A stretch of DNA of 64,000 nucleotides from positions 1,331,001 to 1,395,000 of the forward strand of contig NC_007503.1 in assembly GCF_000012865.1 (NCBI RefSeq), given 5' to 3'. The notes beneath the pieces were generated by a model, which saw nothing but the letters and a program-made list of their open reading frames with translations, did not search any database and had not been told where the DNA came from. Position numbers and translations under genes: made by a program. Positions within the stretch are counted from its first letter, which is position 1; the number at the start of each line of letters is the position of its first letter. The stretch comes from Carboxydothermus hydrogenoformans Z-2901. GTDB lineage: Bacteria > Bacillota > Z-2901 > Carboxydothermales > Carboxydothermaceae. This document shows positions 7,853-19,389 of this stretch, piece after piece.

Positions 7853-10800
7853 TTAATGATAATCTTGAAGGGCATAAACCTTAATTTCTTCTTCTTTGTC
7901 GATTAAATACTCCAGCATATTGGCCATCGCCCGGGCCGTATCTAAGGAAGTAAGACACGGAACGCCCAGCTCAACGGCAGTACGGCGAATTCTAAAGCCT
8001 TCCTTTTCCGGCTGACTTCCAGAGGTGAGCGTGTTGATCACCAATTGAATTTGGTCATCCCGCAGTAAGTCAAGAATATTATACGTTCCCTCCGAAAGTT
8101 TTTTCACTTTAACTACATCTAACCCTTTGCTTGTCAGGAAGTTTGCCGTTCCTTCGGTGGCAAAAATTCTAAACCCTAAATCGGCAAATTTTTTAATGAT
8201 AGCATATGCTTCTTCCTTATCCCGGTCGGCTATGGTAGCAAGAACGGTTCCTTTTAATGGAACTTTAATTCCTGAAGCAATCAAAGCTTTATACAATGCT
8301 TCGGGAAAAGTTTGGGCAACTCCCATGACCTCTCCCGTCGATTTCATTTCCGGTCCTAAACTTACATCTAAGTTGGTAAGCTTGGCAAAGGAAAAGACCG
8401 GAGCTTTTACACCCCATAAATTTCTCGTGGGTAAAATTCCTCCTTGATAACCAACTTCTCGTAAGGTTTTCCCTAAGGATAATAGGGTAGCAATTTTAAC
8501 CATGGGTACTCCGGTTATTTTACTCAAAAACGGTATCGTTCTACTTGCCCGGGGGTTAACCTCAAGAACATATAATTCGTTTTCGTAAACCACATACTGA
8601 ATATTTAAAAGCCCTTTAATCCCCAACCCCAAAGCAATTTTACAGGTATACTCGTAAATTTTATCGATCATCTCGGCATCCAAATGTAAAGTTGGATAAA
8701 CCGCTATACTATCTCCGGAATGAACTCCCGCCCGTTCAATATGCTCCATAATCCCGGGTATAAACACTTCTTTCCCATCCGCTAACGCGTCCACTTCTAT
8801 TTCCAGTCCTTCCAAGTAACGGTCAATTAAAACCGGATGCTCCGGAGAAATTTGGGTTGCCCACTTCATGTAATTTTTAAGTTCCTCTTCATTGTAAACA
8901 ATTTCCATTGCCCGGCCGCCCAAAACGTAAGATGGGCGAACCACCACCGGATATCCAATTTCTTTAGCCGTTTGCACGGCTTCCGAAATAGCAAAAACAC
9001 CTTTACCTGCAGGTCGTTTTAACCCCAAGGAGTTTAAAAAAGCGTCAAATTTTTGCCGGTCTTCGGCCGTATCAATGGCCTCCACACTGCTGCCAAACAG
9101 TTTGATCCCTGCCTGAGCAAGGGGTTTAGCTAAATTTATGGCAGTCTGTCCTCCAAACTGCACAACTACTCCTTCCGGCTTTTCATGATCAATGATATTT
9201 TTAACATCCTCAAAGGTTAAGGGATCAAAATAAAGGCGATCGGATGTGTCAAAATCGGTACTGACCGTTTCTGGGTTGTTATTAATAATTACTGCTTTAT
9301 ACCCTTCCTCTCTTAATGTCCAGACCGCATGTACCGAACAGTAGTCAAACTCTATTCCCTGACCTATCCTGATAGGTCCGGAACCCAAAACAATAGCTTT
9401 TTTGCCTGAAGTTTCCTTGGCTTCATTTTCCTTTTCATAGGTTGAATAAAAGTACGGAGTTTTGGCTTCAAATTCCCCGGCACAGGTGTCAACCATTTTA
9501 TAAACCGGTTTTATTCCGTATTTTTCTCTTAAATTTCGAACTTCCCCTTCCGTCAAGCCTTTCAGAGCCGCAATTTCCCTGTCGGAAAAATTGAGCTTCT
9601 TTGCTTCCAGTAAAAGTTCTGCTGTTAGGTCATCGCGGGCAATTTTTTGCTCAAAACGTACAATATTTTCAATCTTTTTTAAGAAGAACTGGTCAATCCC
9701 CGTAAGTTCCGAAAGCTTTTCAAGGCTATAACCCTGAATTATCGCCTCCCGCAGGTAAAAAAGCCTTTCATCATCGGGGTATTTTAACTTTTCCTCAAGC
9801 TTTGTAAGGTCTAAACCTTTCTTCGAAAGACCATAAACTCCAATTTCCAAAGAACGTAATGCTTTGTTCAATGCCCCTTCAAAAGTTCGATCTATGGCCA
9901 TTACCTCTCCCGTGGCTTTCATCTGGGTACCAATTCTTTTATCCATAGTCCGAAACTTATCAAAGGGCCAGCGGGGAATCTTTACCACCACGTAATCCAA
10001 AGCCGGTTCAAAAGCTGCTGTGGTTTTACCGGTTACCGCATTGGTTATTTCCGGTAAAGTTAAACCCACCGCAATTTTTGCCGCAACTTTAGCAATGGGA
10101 TAGCCGGTAGCTTTTGACGCCAAGGCACTGGAACGGGAAACCCGTGGGTTTACTTCAATAACATAGTATTTAAAGCTTTTGGGATCTAAAGCAAATTGAA
10201 CATTACAGCCCCCTTCTATCTTAAGAGCCCGAATTATTTTTAGCGAAGCATTGCGCAAAAGCTGGTACTCTTTATCGGATAAAGTCTGGGAAGGAGCTAC
10301 CACTATTGAATCGCCGGTATGCACGCCTACCGGATCGATATTTTCCATGTTACAAACTATAATGGCATTATCCATCGCATCTCTTAGAACTTCGTATTCA
10401 ATTTCCTTCCAGCCGGCAACACTTTTTTCCACCAAAACCTGTTGAATTAAACTTTGCTTAAGACCTCTCTGGCAAATTTCCTTAAACTCTTCATCATTAT
10501 GGGCAATTCCGCCACCGGAACCTCCCAAAGTATAGGCAGGACGAATTATTACCGGATAGCCAATACTGCGCGCAAAACTAAGGCCATCCTCAACATTGGT
10601 TACAATGGTACTTTCCGGTACCGGTTCGCCAATGGCTAACATGGTTTCCTTAAATAACTCCCGGTCTTCAGCTTTCTTGATAGCTTCAAGGGGCGTTCCG
10701 AGGACCTGAACGCTCTCCCTTTGCAAAATTCCTCGCTCAAACAATTCTACCGTTAAGTTTAAACCGGCCTGCCCTCCTAAAGTAGCAACTATTCCCTGCG

Positions 10801-11047
10801 GCTTTTCTTGAATTATTACTTTTTCTAAAAATTCAACAGTTAATGGTTCAATATAGACCCTATCGGCAATATTGGCATCGGTCATAATTGTTGCCGGATT
10901 ACTATTTACCAGCACCACTTCATATCCTTCTTCTTTTAACGCTCTACAGGCCTGGGTGCCAGCATAATCAAATTCTGCTGCTTGTCCAATGACAATTGGT
11001 CCCGAACCAATTACCATAACTTTTTGAATATCTGTTCTTTTAGGCAT
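7853..11047 (-). CDS. carB: Carbamoyl-phosphate synthase large subunit
   Basis: CarB makes carbamoyl phosphate from bicarbonate, ATP and the ammonia delivered by CarA. The 1064-residue reading starts at [17 protein letters not shown] (ATG at 11047) after GGGGGA; an in-frame upstream codon at 11065 is less likely. The protein has two tandem ATP-grasp halves, each opening with an IGSGPI-type motif and carrying an EVNPR motif, and a C-terminal MGS-like allosteric domain (about the last 130 residues, [11 protein letters not shown]). The 8-nt overlap with carA implies coupling. Being inside the pyr operon, it may serve pyrimidine synthesis mainly, although no second car locus can be ruled out. Confidence 0.97.
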   Translation of the reverse strand: MPKRTDIQKVMVIGSGPIVIGQAAEFDYAGTQACRALKEEGYEVVLVNSNPATIMTDANIADRVYIEPLTVEFLEKVIIQEKPQGIVATLGGQAGLNLTVELFERGILQRESVQVLGTPLEAIKKAEDRELFKETMLAIGEPVPESTIVTNVEDGLSFARSIGYPVIIRPAYTLGGSGGGIAHNDEEFKEICQRGLKQSLIQQVLVEKSVAGWKEIEYEVLRDAMDNAIIVCNMENIDPVGVHTGDSIVVAPSQTLSDKEYQLLRNASLKIIRALKIEGGCNVQFALDPKSFKYYVIEVNPRVSRSSALASKATGYPIAKVAAKIAVGLTLPEITNAVTGKTTAAFEPALDYVVVKIPRWPFDKFRTMDKRIGTQMKATGEVMAIDRTFEGALNKALRSLEIGVYGLSKKGLDLTKLEEKLKYPDDERLFYLREAIIQGYSLEKLSELTGIDQFFLKKIENIVRFEQKIARDDLTAELLLEAKKLNFSDREIAALKGLTEGEVRNLREKYGIKPVYKMVDTCAGEFEAKTPYFYSTYEKENEAKETSGKKAIVLGSGPIRIGQGIEFDYCSVHAVWTLREEGYKAVIINNNPETVSTDFDTSDRLYFDPLTFEDVKNIIDHEKPEGVVVQFGGQTAINLAKPLAQAGIKLFGSSVEAIDTAEDRQKFDAFLNSLGLKRPAGKGVFAISEAVQTAKEIGYPVVVRPSYVLGGRAMEIVYNEEELKNYMKWATQISPEHPVLIDRYLEGLEIEVDALADGKEVFIPGIMEHIERAGVHSGDSIAVYPTLHLDAEMIDKIYEYTCKIALGLGIKGLLNIQYVVYENELYVLEVNPRASRTIPFLSKITGVPMVKIATLLSLGKTLREVGYQGGILPTRNLWGVKAPVFSFAKLTNLDVSLGPEMKSTGEVMGVAQTFPEALYKALIASGIKVPLKGTVLATIADRDKEEAYAIIKKFADLGFRIFATEGTANFLTSKGLDVVKVKKLSEGTYNILDLLRDDQIQLVINTLTSGSQPEKEGFRIRRTAVELGVPCLTSLDTARAMANMLEYLIDKEEEIKVYALQDYH

Positions 11048-12128
11048 AGCTGTCCCCCTTGTCAATCATTTCTAAAAACAAATCAAAAATAAAGTCTGCA
11101 TCATTGGGTCCCGGTGCCGCCTCCGGATGAAACTGTACCGAAAGAATTTTACTATATCTACTTCGCAGGCCTTCAATGGTATTATCATTTAAGTTGCGAA
11201 ACCAGATCTCAAGACCGGTTCCAATTAAGCTTTCTTCCCGCACAGCAAAACCGTGGTTATGAGAAGTTATGAAAACTCTCTTACTTTCCGTTTCAATTAC
11301 CGGATGATTGCTACCCCTGTGGCCAAATTTTAATTTGTAGGTTTGAGCTCCGTGGGCCAAAGCTAAAAGTTGATGTCCAAGACATATTCCTAAAATGGGA
11401 AGCTTGCCAATTAATTGCCTGATGATAAAAATACTTTCCTGTAAATCCGCCGGATCACCAGGGCCGTTAGAAAGCACTACCCCCTGGGGAGCTAAGGCTA
11501 ATATTTGCTCAGCAGGCATTAGAGGAGGCACAACAAAAACCTCTGCTCCCCTTTTTAACAACGATTGCAAAATACTATTTTTTGCGCCATAGTCAACAAG
11601 TACAACCCGCGGTTTTTGGCCTGGATAATGAAGAACCTCGTCTCCCGCCACCTGATAGGCAAGTTTTTGTCCGGAAATATCTGGAACTAATTTAACTTTT
11701 TCCTGATATTCCGCCCTTTTTTCCGGAAAAGCTGAAATGATTCCTTTCATAACTCCGTACAAGCGTAATTTCTTTGTAATTTCCCGGGTATCTACCCCCG
11801 CTAAAGTAACAATTTTTTCCTCATTAAGAAAGTGTTCTAATCGCTCTTTTTGGCGCCAGTTACTGGGAAAATCGCACAATTCCCGGACCACCAGCCCGCG
11901 TACAAAGCTTTTTTCCCGTTCCTTATCTTCGGGTATAAAACCGTAATTACCAATTAATGGATAAGTCATGACAACTATTTGTCCGGCATAGGAAGGATCG
12001 GTTAATATTTCCTGATAGCCGGTCATTCCCGTATTAAAAACTACTTCCCCATAATTTTCCCCAACATACCCGTAAATTTCTCCTTCATAGCAAGATCCGT
12101 CTTCTAAAATCAGTATCCCTTTTGGCAA
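11040..12128 (-). CDS. carA: Carbamoyl-phosphate synthase small subunit (glutaminase)
   Basis: CarA hydrolyses glutamine and channels ammonia to CarB. The 362-residue protein begins at a TTG codon at 12128 ([12 protein letters not shown]), with an AGGAG site 9 nt upstream inside the end of pyrC. The class I amidotransferase triad is complete: the cysteine in [10 protein letters not shown], and the histidine and glutamate in FHPEAAPGP. It lies directly between pyrC and carB. Confidence 0.95.
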   Translation of the reverse strand: MPKGILILEDGSCYEGEIYGYVGENYGEVVFNTGMTGYQEILTDPSYAGQIVVMTYPLIGNYGFIPEDKEREKSFVRGLVVRELCDFPSNWRQKERLEHFLNEEKIVTLAGVDTREITKKLRLYGVMKGIISAFPEKRAEYQEKVKLVPDISGQKLAYQVAGDEVLHYPGQKPRVVLVDYGAKNSILQSLLKRGAEVFVVPPLMPAEQILALAPQGVVLSNGPGDPADLQESIFIIRQLIGKLPILGICLGHQLLALAHGAQTYKLKFGHRGSNHPVIETESKRVFITSHNHGFAVREESLIGTGLEIWFRNLNDNTIEGLRSRYSKILSVQFHPEAAPGPNDADFIFDLFLEMIDKGDSYA

Positions 12129-12129
12129 G

Positions 12130-13422
12130 CTACTGCACTCCTTTCAATAGTCGCTGATAGGCCACTATACCCTGATAAACGGTCATTACTGGCCAACCGG
12201 TTAATGTTCTCCCGAGAAAAGGATTATTCTTTGACTTTCCAACCAGCAACTCTTCGCTTACCTTTAGGGTAAGCTTTGGATCTATTACTGTTAAATTAGC
12301 ATAATTTCCCTTTTTTATATCTCCCTGCTTTGGCAGCTGTAAGATTTTTGCTGGATTAACCGTCATTTTTAAAAGGAGCTTTTCTAAAGTAATCTTTTTC
12401 TTGAGTACCAGCTCGGTATACAACACCGGAAAAGCCGTTTCTAACCCTTCAATCCCAAAAGGTGCATCGTTAAACTCCACATTTTTTTCATAGGAAGCAT
12501 GGGGAGCATGATCAGTAGCTATAACATCTATTACCCCCTCTAACAAACCTTTAAGTAAAGCTTTCTGCTCTTCTGCCTCGCGCAGAGGGGGATTTACTTT
12601 TAAATTAGTATCGTACCCGGCTAAAGCTTCATCGGTCAAAACTAAATGGTGCGGTGTAACTTCAGCCGTTACTTTAAGACCAAGTTTTTTCGCAGCCGCC
12701 ACCAACCGCACCCCTTCCGCCGTACTTAAATGAGCAACATGAAGTTTTGCTCCAGTCATTTTGGCAATTTCAATGTCCCGGTATATTGCAATGTTTTCCG
12801 CTGCTTTCGGTATGCCCCTTAACCCCAGTACGGTAGACCAGTAACCTTCATTTATAACTCCCCGGTTGGCAATTGTCGGTTCTTCAGGATGAGTTATTAC
12901 CAAAAGGTCGAGGGCAGCAGCATATTCCATAGCATGTCTGAATACAGCACCATCGGCAACCCAGTTCCCATCATCGGTAATAGCCACAGCCCCAGCCTCT
13001 TTTAGTTCATAAAATTTACTAAGCTCTTTTCCTGCTCTATTTTTAGTAATGCATCCGGAAAAAAGTATATTTAGAGGAATACTTTTGCTTTTTTCCTTCC
13101 AGTAATAAATAACCGTCGCATTGTCCGGTGGCGGGTCGGTATTGGGCATCATTAAAACACCGGTAAACCCCCCGGCCAGAGCGGCGTTACTTCCGGAATG
13201 AATGTCTTCCTTGTGGGTATATCCTGGATCCCGGAAATGAACGTGCATATCAATTAATCCGGGAATTAAAAATTTTCCTTCAATGTCAATTACTTCGACA
13301 TCACTGCGGTTGATTTCAGGGGAGATTTCAACTATGATACCTTTGTCTATTAAGACATCCATTTTTCTTATTTTCCCGTCTTCAACCATTACCACATTAC
13401 CGTTTTTAATCAACATTCCCAC
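12130..13422 (-). CDS. pyrC: Dihydroorotase
   Basis: PyrC cyclises carbamoyl aspartate to dihydroorotate. The 430-residue protein is of the bacterial type I amidohydrolase class: the metal-binding [17 protein letters not shown] motif, the VTPHHL histidine and the IATDHAPH motif are present. A GTG at 13422 lies 7 nt after a run of Gs; an ATG 6 nt downstream (13416) is the alternative start. The gene overlaps pyrB by 17 nt and ends one base before carA. Confidence 0.95.
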   Translation of the reverse strand: MGMLIKNGNVVMVEDGKIRKMDVLIDKGIIVEISPEINRSDVEVIDIEGKFLIPGLIDMHVHFRDPGYTHKEDIHSGSNAALAGGFTGVLMMPNTDPPPDNATVIYYWKEKSKSIPLNILFSGCITKNRAGKELSKFYELKEAGAVAITDDGNWVADGAVFRHAMEYAAALDLLVITHPEEPTIANRGVINEGYWSTVLGLRGIPKAAENIAIYRDIEIAKMTGAKLHVAHLSTAEGVRLVAAAKKLGLKVTAEVTPHHLVLTDEALAGYDTNLKVNPPLREAEEQKALLKGLLEGVIDVIATDHAPHASYEKNVEFNDAPFGIEGLETAFPVLYTELVLKKKITLEKLLLKMTVNPAKILQLPKQGDIKKGNYANLTVIDPKLTLKVSEELLVGKSKNNPFLGRTLTGWPVMTVYQGIVAYQRLLKGVQ

Positions 13423-14344
13423 TTTCGTTCCCCCCGGCTAACAAATATAAAACCGCCATTCTAACCGCTACCCCATTGGTAACCTGTTCATTTACCACCG
13501 CATTAGGGCTATCGGCAACATAATCGTCAATTTCTACACCACGGTTCAGCGGCCCCGGGTGAAGAATGAGCAATTTTTTACCTTTTAATTTTTCCAGCTT
13601 TTCCTGGGTTAAACCATACCAGTCGCGATATTCATCTAAGGTCGTTAAATATCCTGCATCCTGCCGTTCTTTTTGAATTCGTAACACATTGACAACGTCA
13701 GCCCACTCCAGAGTTCGCTGAAGATTTATTTCTACTCTTACCCCAAGTTTTTCGATTTCCACCGGTATTAAAGAAGGAGGACCGCAAACGGTTACTTCGG
13801 CCCCTAATTTGAGTAATCCCCAAATATTAGAGCGAGCCACCCGGCTGTGGTAAATGTCACCAATTATTGCCACTTTTAAACCTTCAATTTTATAAAGCTT
13901 TTGCTTTATGGTAAATAAATCTAACAAGGCCTGGGTTGGATGCTCGTGAAACCCATCCCCGGCGTTAATAACCGACATTTTTGTATTGAGAGAAATAAAC
14001 TTGGGAACTCCCGACTGCTGGTGACGTACGGCTATGATTTCCACGCCCATTGCTTCCAAAGTCCGGATGGTGTCAATGAGCGATTCCCCTTTTTGCACAC
14101 TGGAACTGCTAACGTTGATACTCAGTGTGTCGGCACTTAAAAATTTGGCGGCCAACTCAAAGGAACTTCTGGTACGGGTTGAAGGTTCGTAAAAAAGGGT
14201 TGCAACCGTTTTCCCCCTTAATGTTGGAACTTTCTTTATATCCCGCATTATTATGTCACGCATCGGGCGGGCAATATCTAAGATAGTATTAATTTCTTCT
14301 TTACTCAATTCCTGAAGACCAAGCAAGTGTTTCCGTTTCACCAT
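13406..14344 (-). CDS. pyrB: Aspartate carbamoyltransferase catalytic subunit
   Basis: PyrB condenses carbamoyl phosphate with aspartate, the committed step of the pathway. The 312-residue protein has the carbamoyl-phosphate loop [14 protein letters not shown] and the [12 protein letters not shown] motif. No pyrI regulatory subunit follows, as is usual in Gram-positive bacteria where control is at the RNA level. The ATG at 14344 has an AGGAGG site just upstream, directly after the attenuator terminator. Confidence 0.96.
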   Translation of the reverse strand: MVKRKHLLGLQELSKEEINTILDIARPMRDIIMRDIKKVPTLRGKTVATLFYEPSTRTRSSFELAAKFLSADTLSINVSSSSVQKGESLIDTIRTLEAMGVEIIAVRHQQSGVPKFISLNTKMSVINAGDGFHEHPTQALLDLFTIKQKLYKIEGLKVAIIGDIYHSRVARSNIWGLLKLGAEVTVCGPPSLIPVEIEKLGVRVEINLQRTLEWADVVNVLRIQKERQDAGYLTTLDEYRDWYGLTQEKLEKLKGKKLLILHPGPLNRGVEIDDYVADSPNAVVNEQVTNGVAVRMAVLYLLAGGNESGNVD

Positions 14345-14356
14345 ATTACCTCCTTA

Positions 14357-14386
14357 TAAAAAAACTCCCGGAGGCCTCCGGGAGTT
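14357..14386 (-). terminator. PyrR-controlled attenuator terminator before pyrB
   Basis: A perfect 24-bp dyad (14363-14386), followed on the minus strand by a run of seven to eight Ts, lies between pyrR and pyrB. It is positioned to stop transcription before pyrB when PyrR with UMP or UTP favours the anti-antiterminator. Confidence 0.9.
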
Positions 14387-14409
14387 AACAAAACCCGTCA
14401 ACCCCTTTT

Positions 14410-14425
14410 AGGCCTCTCAGGACCT
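14410..14425 (-). promoter_or_regulatory. PyrR binding loop, pyrR-pyrB intergenic attenuator
   Basis: The minus-strand sequence AGGTCCTGAGAGGCCT matches the known PyrR RNA recognition pattern ARUCCNGNGAGGYU. It sits at the tip of a stem formed by flanking CCTTTTAAAT- and CTAAAAGG-type arms, upstream of the terminator at 14357-14386. Confidence 0.88.
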
Positions 14426-14443
14426 ATTTAAAAGGGTCGCCTT

Positions 14444-14995
<552 letters not shown>

Positions 14996-15017
14996 TTATA
15001 CCCCTCCATATAAATTT

Positions 15018-15050
15018 AAAACCTGCACACGTGAGGCGCGTGCAGGTTTA
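15018..15050 (-). terminator. Attenuator terminator before pyrR
   Basis: A 10-bp stem (arms at 15019-15028 and 15040-15049, 11-nt loop) with a T/A-rich tail on the minus strand precedes the pyrR ribosome binding site. It pairs with the PyrR loop just upstream, as in other PyrR-regulated leaders. Confidence 0.78.
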
Positions 15051-15074
15051 GTATTGCCTTATTAAACCCTTACT

Positions 15075-15089
15075 AGCCTCACAGGACCA
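15075..15089 (-). promoter_or_regulatory. PyrR binding loop in the pyr operon 5' leader
   Basis: The minus-strand sequence TGGTCCTGTGAGGCT matches the ARUCCNGNGAGGYU recognition pattern. It is the second PyrR site in the window, about 80 nt before pyrR. The transcription start must lie upstream of about 15100. TTGACA (15144-15139) and TATAAC (15111-15106) are present but 27 nt apart, too far for one standard promoter. Confidence 0.85.
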
Positions 15090-15202
15090 GTTTAAAGGTC
15101 ATTCAGTTATACTAAGAGTAACAACTTTTTTTTTTCTTTGTCAAGAAGGAAATTATCTCACAAAAGGCGAAAATAAATGTTTTAAAGAAGGAGGTACCAA
15201 GC

Positions 15203-15664
15203 ATGAAAAAAGTAGCGTTCCAAACAATAGTCTTTGATAGCGATATGAATCCAGTTGTATTACTTATTGATGAAAATCAAGAATTTGTCCTTCCTTTATT
15301 TTTTACTCCCAAAGAATTAGAACCTATTCTTTTTTCTTTGGAAAACTTTATTCCTGAACAACCGGAAACTTATAACCTTCTTTTAGAAATTATCAAAACA
15401 AATAACTTAAAAGTTAAGGAACTAACTATTACCGACATCTTTGCCGATAGAGTATTTTCTGTATTAGCTTTAAAAAAAGGTCGGAAAGAACAGTTTTATA
15501 ACTGCCGTATCAATGACGGACTTGCCCTGGCAATATATTTCAAAGCTCCCATCTACATTACCGAAAAAGTAGAATTATCCACCTATCCAGTGACCAGTTT
15601 ACCGGATGACCTGGAAAAAGAGCTCCAACCGTTAATAGAGGAATGGAAAAAATCTCTTAATTAA
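15203..15664 (+). CDS. DUF151 / bifunctional nuclease domain protein
   Basis: This 153-residue protein matches the DUF151 (BFN) family in length and pattern: an opening beta-rich half with VVLLIDENQEFVLPLFF, a central helix, and the NCRINDGLALAIYFKAPIYI motif. Plant and mycobacterial relatives have been linked to nuclease or regulatory roles, but the bacterial function is not settled. An AGGAGG-type site (GAAGGAGGTACC) precedes the ATG. It is divergent from the pyr operon and convergent with rluD, overlapping it by 4 nt. Confidence 0.85.
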   Translation: MKKVAFQTIVFDSDMNPVVLLIDENQEFVLPLFFTPKELEPILFSLENFIPEQPETYNLLLEIIKTNNLKVKELTITDIFADRVFSVLALKKGRKEQFYNCRINDGLALAIYFKAPIYITEKVELSTYPVTSLPDDLEKELQPLIEEWKKSLN

Positions 15665-16578
15665 CCCCTTAATTTTGCAAGCACCCTTTGAAAGTCTTCC
15701 GGCAATGGAGCGGTAAACTCAAGTAATTCTCCAGAACGGGGATGAATAAAAGATAGCTTTATAGCGTGAAGCATTTGTCTTTTGACCCCAAAAGGATTAT
15801 TCTGGTGTCCGTATTTTGGGTCTCCTAGAACCGGATGACCCAAGTAACTAAAATGAACCCGGATTTGATGAGTACGTCCCGTTAAAAGTTTAGCCTGAAT
15901 TAAGGTAAATCCCTTATTAAACTCTTCTAAAACCTTATAGACCGTCTGGGCAGTTTTTCCGTTGGAAACTACCGCCATCTTCTGGCGGTCTCTGGGATGG
16001 CGTCCAATAGGAAGATCAATAATTCCTTCTTTATTTTTCAAATAACCATGGACAATTGTCCAGTATTCCCGAACAGCTTTTTTCTCTTTAATTTGTTCTG
16101 CTAATGACTGATGGGCCAGGTCATTTTTCGCCACCACCAGTAAACCCGAAGTATCTTTGTCCAAACGGTGAACAATACCCGGTCGCAGCACTCCACCAAT
16201 GCCCGATAAATTTTGACAATGATATAAAAGGGCATTCACCAAAGTTCCATCCCAATTTCCTTCAGCCGGGTGAACCACCATGCCTGCTTTTTTATTTACC
16301 ACAACCAAATCCTCATCTTCATAAACAATGTCTAACGGAATTTCTTCGGGTTTAACCGATAGTTCGCGGGGAGGAGGAAGTAAAACCGCTATAATTTCTC
16401 CTCCCCTTACTTTATAACTTGCTTTGCGATGTAATCCATTTACCGTAACTTTTCCTTCCTCAATCAGCTTTTTAATAAAACTTCGAGATAATTCCAATTC
16501 TTCCTGTTCAGCTAAAAACTTATCCAGTCGTAAACCGCTATACTCTGAATTTACCACTACTTTTATTTCCGTATCCAT
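15661..16578 (-). CDS. rluD: RluD-family 23S rRNA pseudouridine synthase
   Basis: The 305-residue enzyme has an N-terminal S4 RNA-binding domain (about residues 13-75) and a catalytic domain with the HRLDKDTSGLLVVAKN motif carrying the catalytic aspartate. GRTHQIRVHFSYLGHPVLGD is also diagnostic. By family it should make pseudouridines in the helix 69 region of 23S rRNA, but substrate assignment within the RluA/C/D group is uncertain. It follows lspA closely (5 nt), as is common in Firmicutes. Confidence 0.88.
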   Translation of the reverse strand: MDTEIKVVVNSEYSGLRLDKFLAEQEELELSRSFIKKLIEEGKVTVNGLHRKASYKVRGGEIIAVLLPPPRELSVKPEEIPLDIVYEDEDLVVVNKKAGMVVHPAEGNWDGTLVNALLYHCQNLSGIGGVLRPGIVHRLDKDTSGLLVVAKNDLAHQSLAEQIKEKKAVREYWTIVHGYLKNKEGIIDLPIGRHPRDRQKMAVVSNGKTAQTVYKVLEEFNKGFTLIQAKLLTGRTHQIRVHFSYLGHPVLGDPKYGHQNNPFGVKRQMLHAIKLSFIHPRSGELLEFTAPLPEDFQRVLAKLRG

Positions 16579-16583
16579 TTTTG

Positions 16584-17033
16584 CTACTCCTTTTTCAGCA
16601 AAAACTGATAGGTAAAAAGCAAAAGCCCTATGGTAATAAAACTATCGGCCAAATTAAATACAGGCCAGAAGTGAAAATCCAAAAAGTCCGTCACCTGTCC
16701 CTGCGTCAGACGGTCGTAAAAGTTTCCCAGAGCTCCACCGAAAATAAGAGCTAATGATGTTAAAAGAAAACGATTTCTATTACCGGTAGTTACCAAATAA
16801 ATTAAGATTCCGCTTAAAACAAAAATGGTTATTAATATAAATATTCCTCGTTGATTGGGTAAAATACTAAATGCTGCCCCCGGATTTTTTACATGTGTAA
16901 TGCTAAAAAAGGAAAGTATTTTAACCGATTGACCCAGGGCAAAATTTTTTATAATAAAATATTTTGACAATTGGTCCAATAAAAAAAAGCCAAAAGAAAG
17001 CAGTAAAAAATAAACCACTTTCGCCAACCCCAC
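16584..17033 (-). CDS. lspA: Lipoprotein signal peptidase (signal peptidase II)
   Basis: LspA removes signal peptides from prolipoproteins in the membrane, for example from the BMP-family lipoprotein in this window. The 149-residue protein shows four hydrophobic segments. The two catalytic aspartates sit in GGALGNFYDRL and FNLADSFITIG. It starts at a GTG at 17033, three bases after the stop of the DksA-like gene, and is followed by rluD. Confidence 0.95.
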   Translation of the reverse strand: MGLAKVVYFLLLSFGFFLLDQLSKYFIIKNFALGQSVKILSFFSITHVKNPGAAFSILPNQRGIFILITIFVLSGILIYLVTTGNRNRFLLTSLALIFGGALGNFYDRLTQGQVTDFLDFHFWPVFNLADSFITIGLLLFTYQFLLKKE

Positions 17034-17035
17034 TT

Positions 17036-17677
17036 TTACCGGTGTTGTGGTCTACTTTCATCATCTACCCCTTTAAAGTTCTGGTAAATAACTCCATCAT
17101 CCCCAATTTCAAAAGGAATAGAATCTACCTCATCGGTGCTGCTGTTTTCTTCTTCGGGCGGCAAATCTTCATAAAAAATATTCTCCCGGGTATTAAAATT
17201 TGCCACCGCCTGCCAGGAATCTTCTCCATCAAAAAGGGTTTGGGAAGTATTATCATGATTAAATTTTTCCATAAAAGGTGAAAGCACTTGTTCTTCTACC
17301 GGTCTTATAGAAGGTACAGTTCTTTCTTCAACTCGTTTTTGGCAGGCAACACAACGAATTGCTACAGGATTAGCAAAAAGCCTGTCAACTGGAATTTTCT
17401 GGCCACAATCTATACAGAGGCCATATTTCCCTTGATTTATCAGGGCTATAGCTTCGTCAATTTGTCTTAACTTTAATTTTAGATTATCGATAAGGGCAAA
17501 ATCTTTGCTTCTTTCAAAACTTTCACTGCCTAAATCTCCGGGGTGATTATCGTAAAAAGAAAGTTCCTGGGTACTCTCAAAAAAAGGATTTTCTTCACTT
17601 TTCTTTAATTCTAAAAGCCTTTTTTCGTATTCCTCTTTTAGCTTTAAAAGCATCTTCTTAAATATTGCAATATCCAT
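17036..17677 (-). CDS. TraR/DksA-type zinc-finger protein (YteA family)
   Basis: The 213-residue protein has an N-terminal coiled-coil region (residues about 1-80) and a four-cysteine zinc finger: CIDCG, then CVACQ about 20 residues later. An acidic C-terminal extension follows, with DGEDSWQAVANFN and a run of glutamates. This arrangement fits the YteA-type DksA-like proteins of spore-forming Firmicutes. Whether it binds RNA polymerase as DksA does is unknown. It precedes lspA and rluD in the same orientation. Confidence 0.8.
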   Translation of the reverse strand: MDIAIFKKMLLKLKEEYEKRLLELKKSEENPFFESTQELSFYDNHPGDLGSESFERSKDFALIDNLKLKLRQIDEAIALINQGKYGLCIDCGQKIPVDRLFANPVAIRCVACQKRVEERTVPSIRPVEEQVLSPFMEKFNHDNTSQTLFDGEDSWQAVANFNTRENIFYEDLPPEEENSSTDEVDSIPFEIGDDGVIYQNFKGVDDESRPQHR

Positions 17678-17700
17678 TATAACTAACTCCTTTTTTGCGT

Positions 17701-18000
17701 TTAATACCCAAGTCTTAAATTAACTAACTGAATAATTTTAGCGATAAAATCACTGATAACCGGTAGATTCAAAACCAGTAAGTGCTTTAAAAGATAAATT
17801 AAAACTACACTTACCACAGAAAATCCAATAGCAGCCCCAATCCCCCGCCCAATCCCCAAAAGAAAATTTAAAAAAATAAGTCTTCCGGGATTTTCTAACA
17901 TTTCAACATATTCCTTGATTTTCACCTGCTCTAACTTCACTACCAATTTCTCGGCAGCTTCGGCTATGTTTTCCCGCTCCACCTCTACCCCTACTTTCAA
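17701..18000 (-). CDS. DUF5665-type small membrane protein
   Basis: This is a 99-residue protein with an amphipathic N-terminal half and a glycine-rich turn (LLGIGRGIGAAIGF). A hydrophobic segment at about residues 60-82 is likely to be one transmembrane helix. The pattern agrees with the DUF5665 family, which has no assigned function. The start is read as TTG at 18000; the ribosome binding site is poor, so the true start could be a little downstream. It lies between the PFL-family gene and the DksA-like gene. Confidence 0.7.
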   Translation of the reverse strand: MKVGVEVERENIAEAAEKLVVKLEQVKIKEYVEMLENPGRLIFLNFLLGIGRGIGAAIGFSVVSVVLIYLLKHLLVLNLPVISDFIAKIIQLVNLRLGY

Positions 18001-18019
18001 AATTATTATAACCGGTTAC

Positions 18020-19378
18020 TTAATTTCTTAAACTTTGGATGGGAGCAGGAATTCGTCCGCCGCGCATTACAAATTTTTCACTGCTAAACCGATTGACATC
18101 CATTATGACAGTACGGCCCAATAAACCTCCAAATTCCACATATTCGCCCGCTTTTTTCCCAGGAACCGGAATAATGCGTACCGCGGTGGTTTTTCCATTA
18201 ATAACGCCAATACTTATTTCATCGGCAATAATACCTGCAATGGTCGAAACCGGTGTTTCACCGGGAATAGCTATCATATCCAGGCCAACCGAACAAACCG
18301 CAGTCATCGCTTCTAACTTTTCAATATTGAGGGCGCCTACCTCAACCGCTCGAACCATCCCCATATCCTCGCTCACGGGAATAAAAGCACCGGATAAGCC
18401 ACCTACCATGGACGACGCCATAGCACCACCCTTTTTTACCGCGTCGGTTAACATCATTAAAGCAGCCGTTGTCCCCGGCGCACCGCAATACTCCAAGCCC
18501 ATTGCTTCAATAATCTCTGCAACACTATCACCCATGGCAGGAGTTGGTGCAAGGGATAAGTCAACTATGCCAAATTTTACCCCTAACATTTTTGCCGCTT
18601 CTTTACCGATTAACTCCCCCACCCTGGTTATTTTAAAGGCCGTTTTCTTAATCTCATTGGCCAGTTCCTCCAAGTCAGCTCCAGGAATTTTTTCTACAAC
18701 CCGTTTGACCACGCCCGGACCGCTTACCCCAACATTAACAACATAATCCGCTTCACCCACTCCATGAAAAGCTCCAGCCATAAAAGGATTATCCTCCGGG
18801 GCATTGGCAAAGACTACAATTTTGGCACATCCCAGTCCATCCTTATCTCTGGTCCGTTCAGCCGTTTCCTTTATTATGCGTGCCGAAAAATTGATTCCAT
18901 CCATATTAATCCCTGCTCTGGTGGTCGCCACATTGATTGAAGCACATACCCGTTCCGTCTCCGCCAGTACCCGGGGAATAGTATTTAATACATTTATGTC
19001 CCCCTTTGTAAAGCCCTTATGTACTAACGCCGAAAACCCACCGATAAAATTTACCCCAATTTCCTGCGCAATTTCTTCTAAAGCGTAACCTATTTTAACC
19101 GTTTCGGTTTCAGTAAATCCCCCTGCTAACAGCGAAACCGGTGTAACCGCAACCCGGGCGTTGACAATCGGTATTCCATACTTTATCTCTAATTTCTTGG
19201 CAGTTTCCACCAAGTACTGCCCCTTTTCCCGGATTTTTTGCTTTATGTTTTCACAGGTTTTCGCGATACTGCTATCGACACAATCCAGAAGACTTACTCC
19301 TAATGTGATCGTTCTGATATCCAGGTTTTCCTCCTGAATCATTTTAAGAGTTTCTAAAATTTCTCCAAAGTTAAACAT
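18020..19378 (-). CDS. PFL-family protein, UPF0210 (DUF711)
   Basis: The 452-residue length and sequence are typical of UPF0210: an early [14 protein letters not shown] segment, [14 protein letters not shown], the glycine-rich [16 protein letters not shown] region, and a C-terminal [17 protein letters not shown] motif. The family resembles glycyl-radical enzymes structurally but lacks an assigned reaction. Its gene is very often paired with an ACT-domain UPF0237 gene, as here (11 nt upstream). GGAGGGG precedes the ATG. Confidence 0.88.
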   Translation of the reverse strand: MFNFGEILETLKMIQEENLDIRTITLGVSLLDCVDSSIAKTCENIKQKIREKGQYLVETAKKLEIKYGIPIVNARVAVTPVSLLAGGFTETETVKIGYALEEIAQEIGVNFIGGFSALVHKGFTKGDINVLNTIPRVLAETERVCASINVATTRAGINMDGINFSARIIKETAERTRDKDGLGCAKIVVFANAPEDNPFMAGAFHGVGEADYVVNVGVSGPGVVKRVVEKIPGADLEELANEIKKTAFKITRVGELIGKEAAKMLGVKFGIVDLSLAPTPAMGDSVAEIIEAMGLEYCGAPGTTAALMMLTDAVKKGGAMASSMVGGLSGAFIPVSEDMGMVRAVEVGALNIEKLEAMTAVCSVGLDMIAIPGETPVSTIAGIIADEISIGVINGKTTAVRIIPVPGKKAGEYVEFGGLLGRTVIMDVNRFSSEKFVMRGGRIPAPIQSLRN

Positions 19379-19389
19379 TTAACCCCTCC

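Noticed and set aside
15106..15144. TTGACA and TATAAC as one sigma-A promoter of the pyr operon
   Set aside because: The two boxes are 27 nt apart, well outside the usual 16-18 nt. The true pyr promoter is not identified.
18039..18746. 235-residue plus-strand reading frame opposite the PFL-family gene
   Set aside because: It mirrors codon patterns of the well-supported gene on the other strand and has no family features. Similar long antisense frames opposite secD (21089-21550), the lipoprotein (42050-42577) and pdp (58741-59712) were rejected for the same reason.
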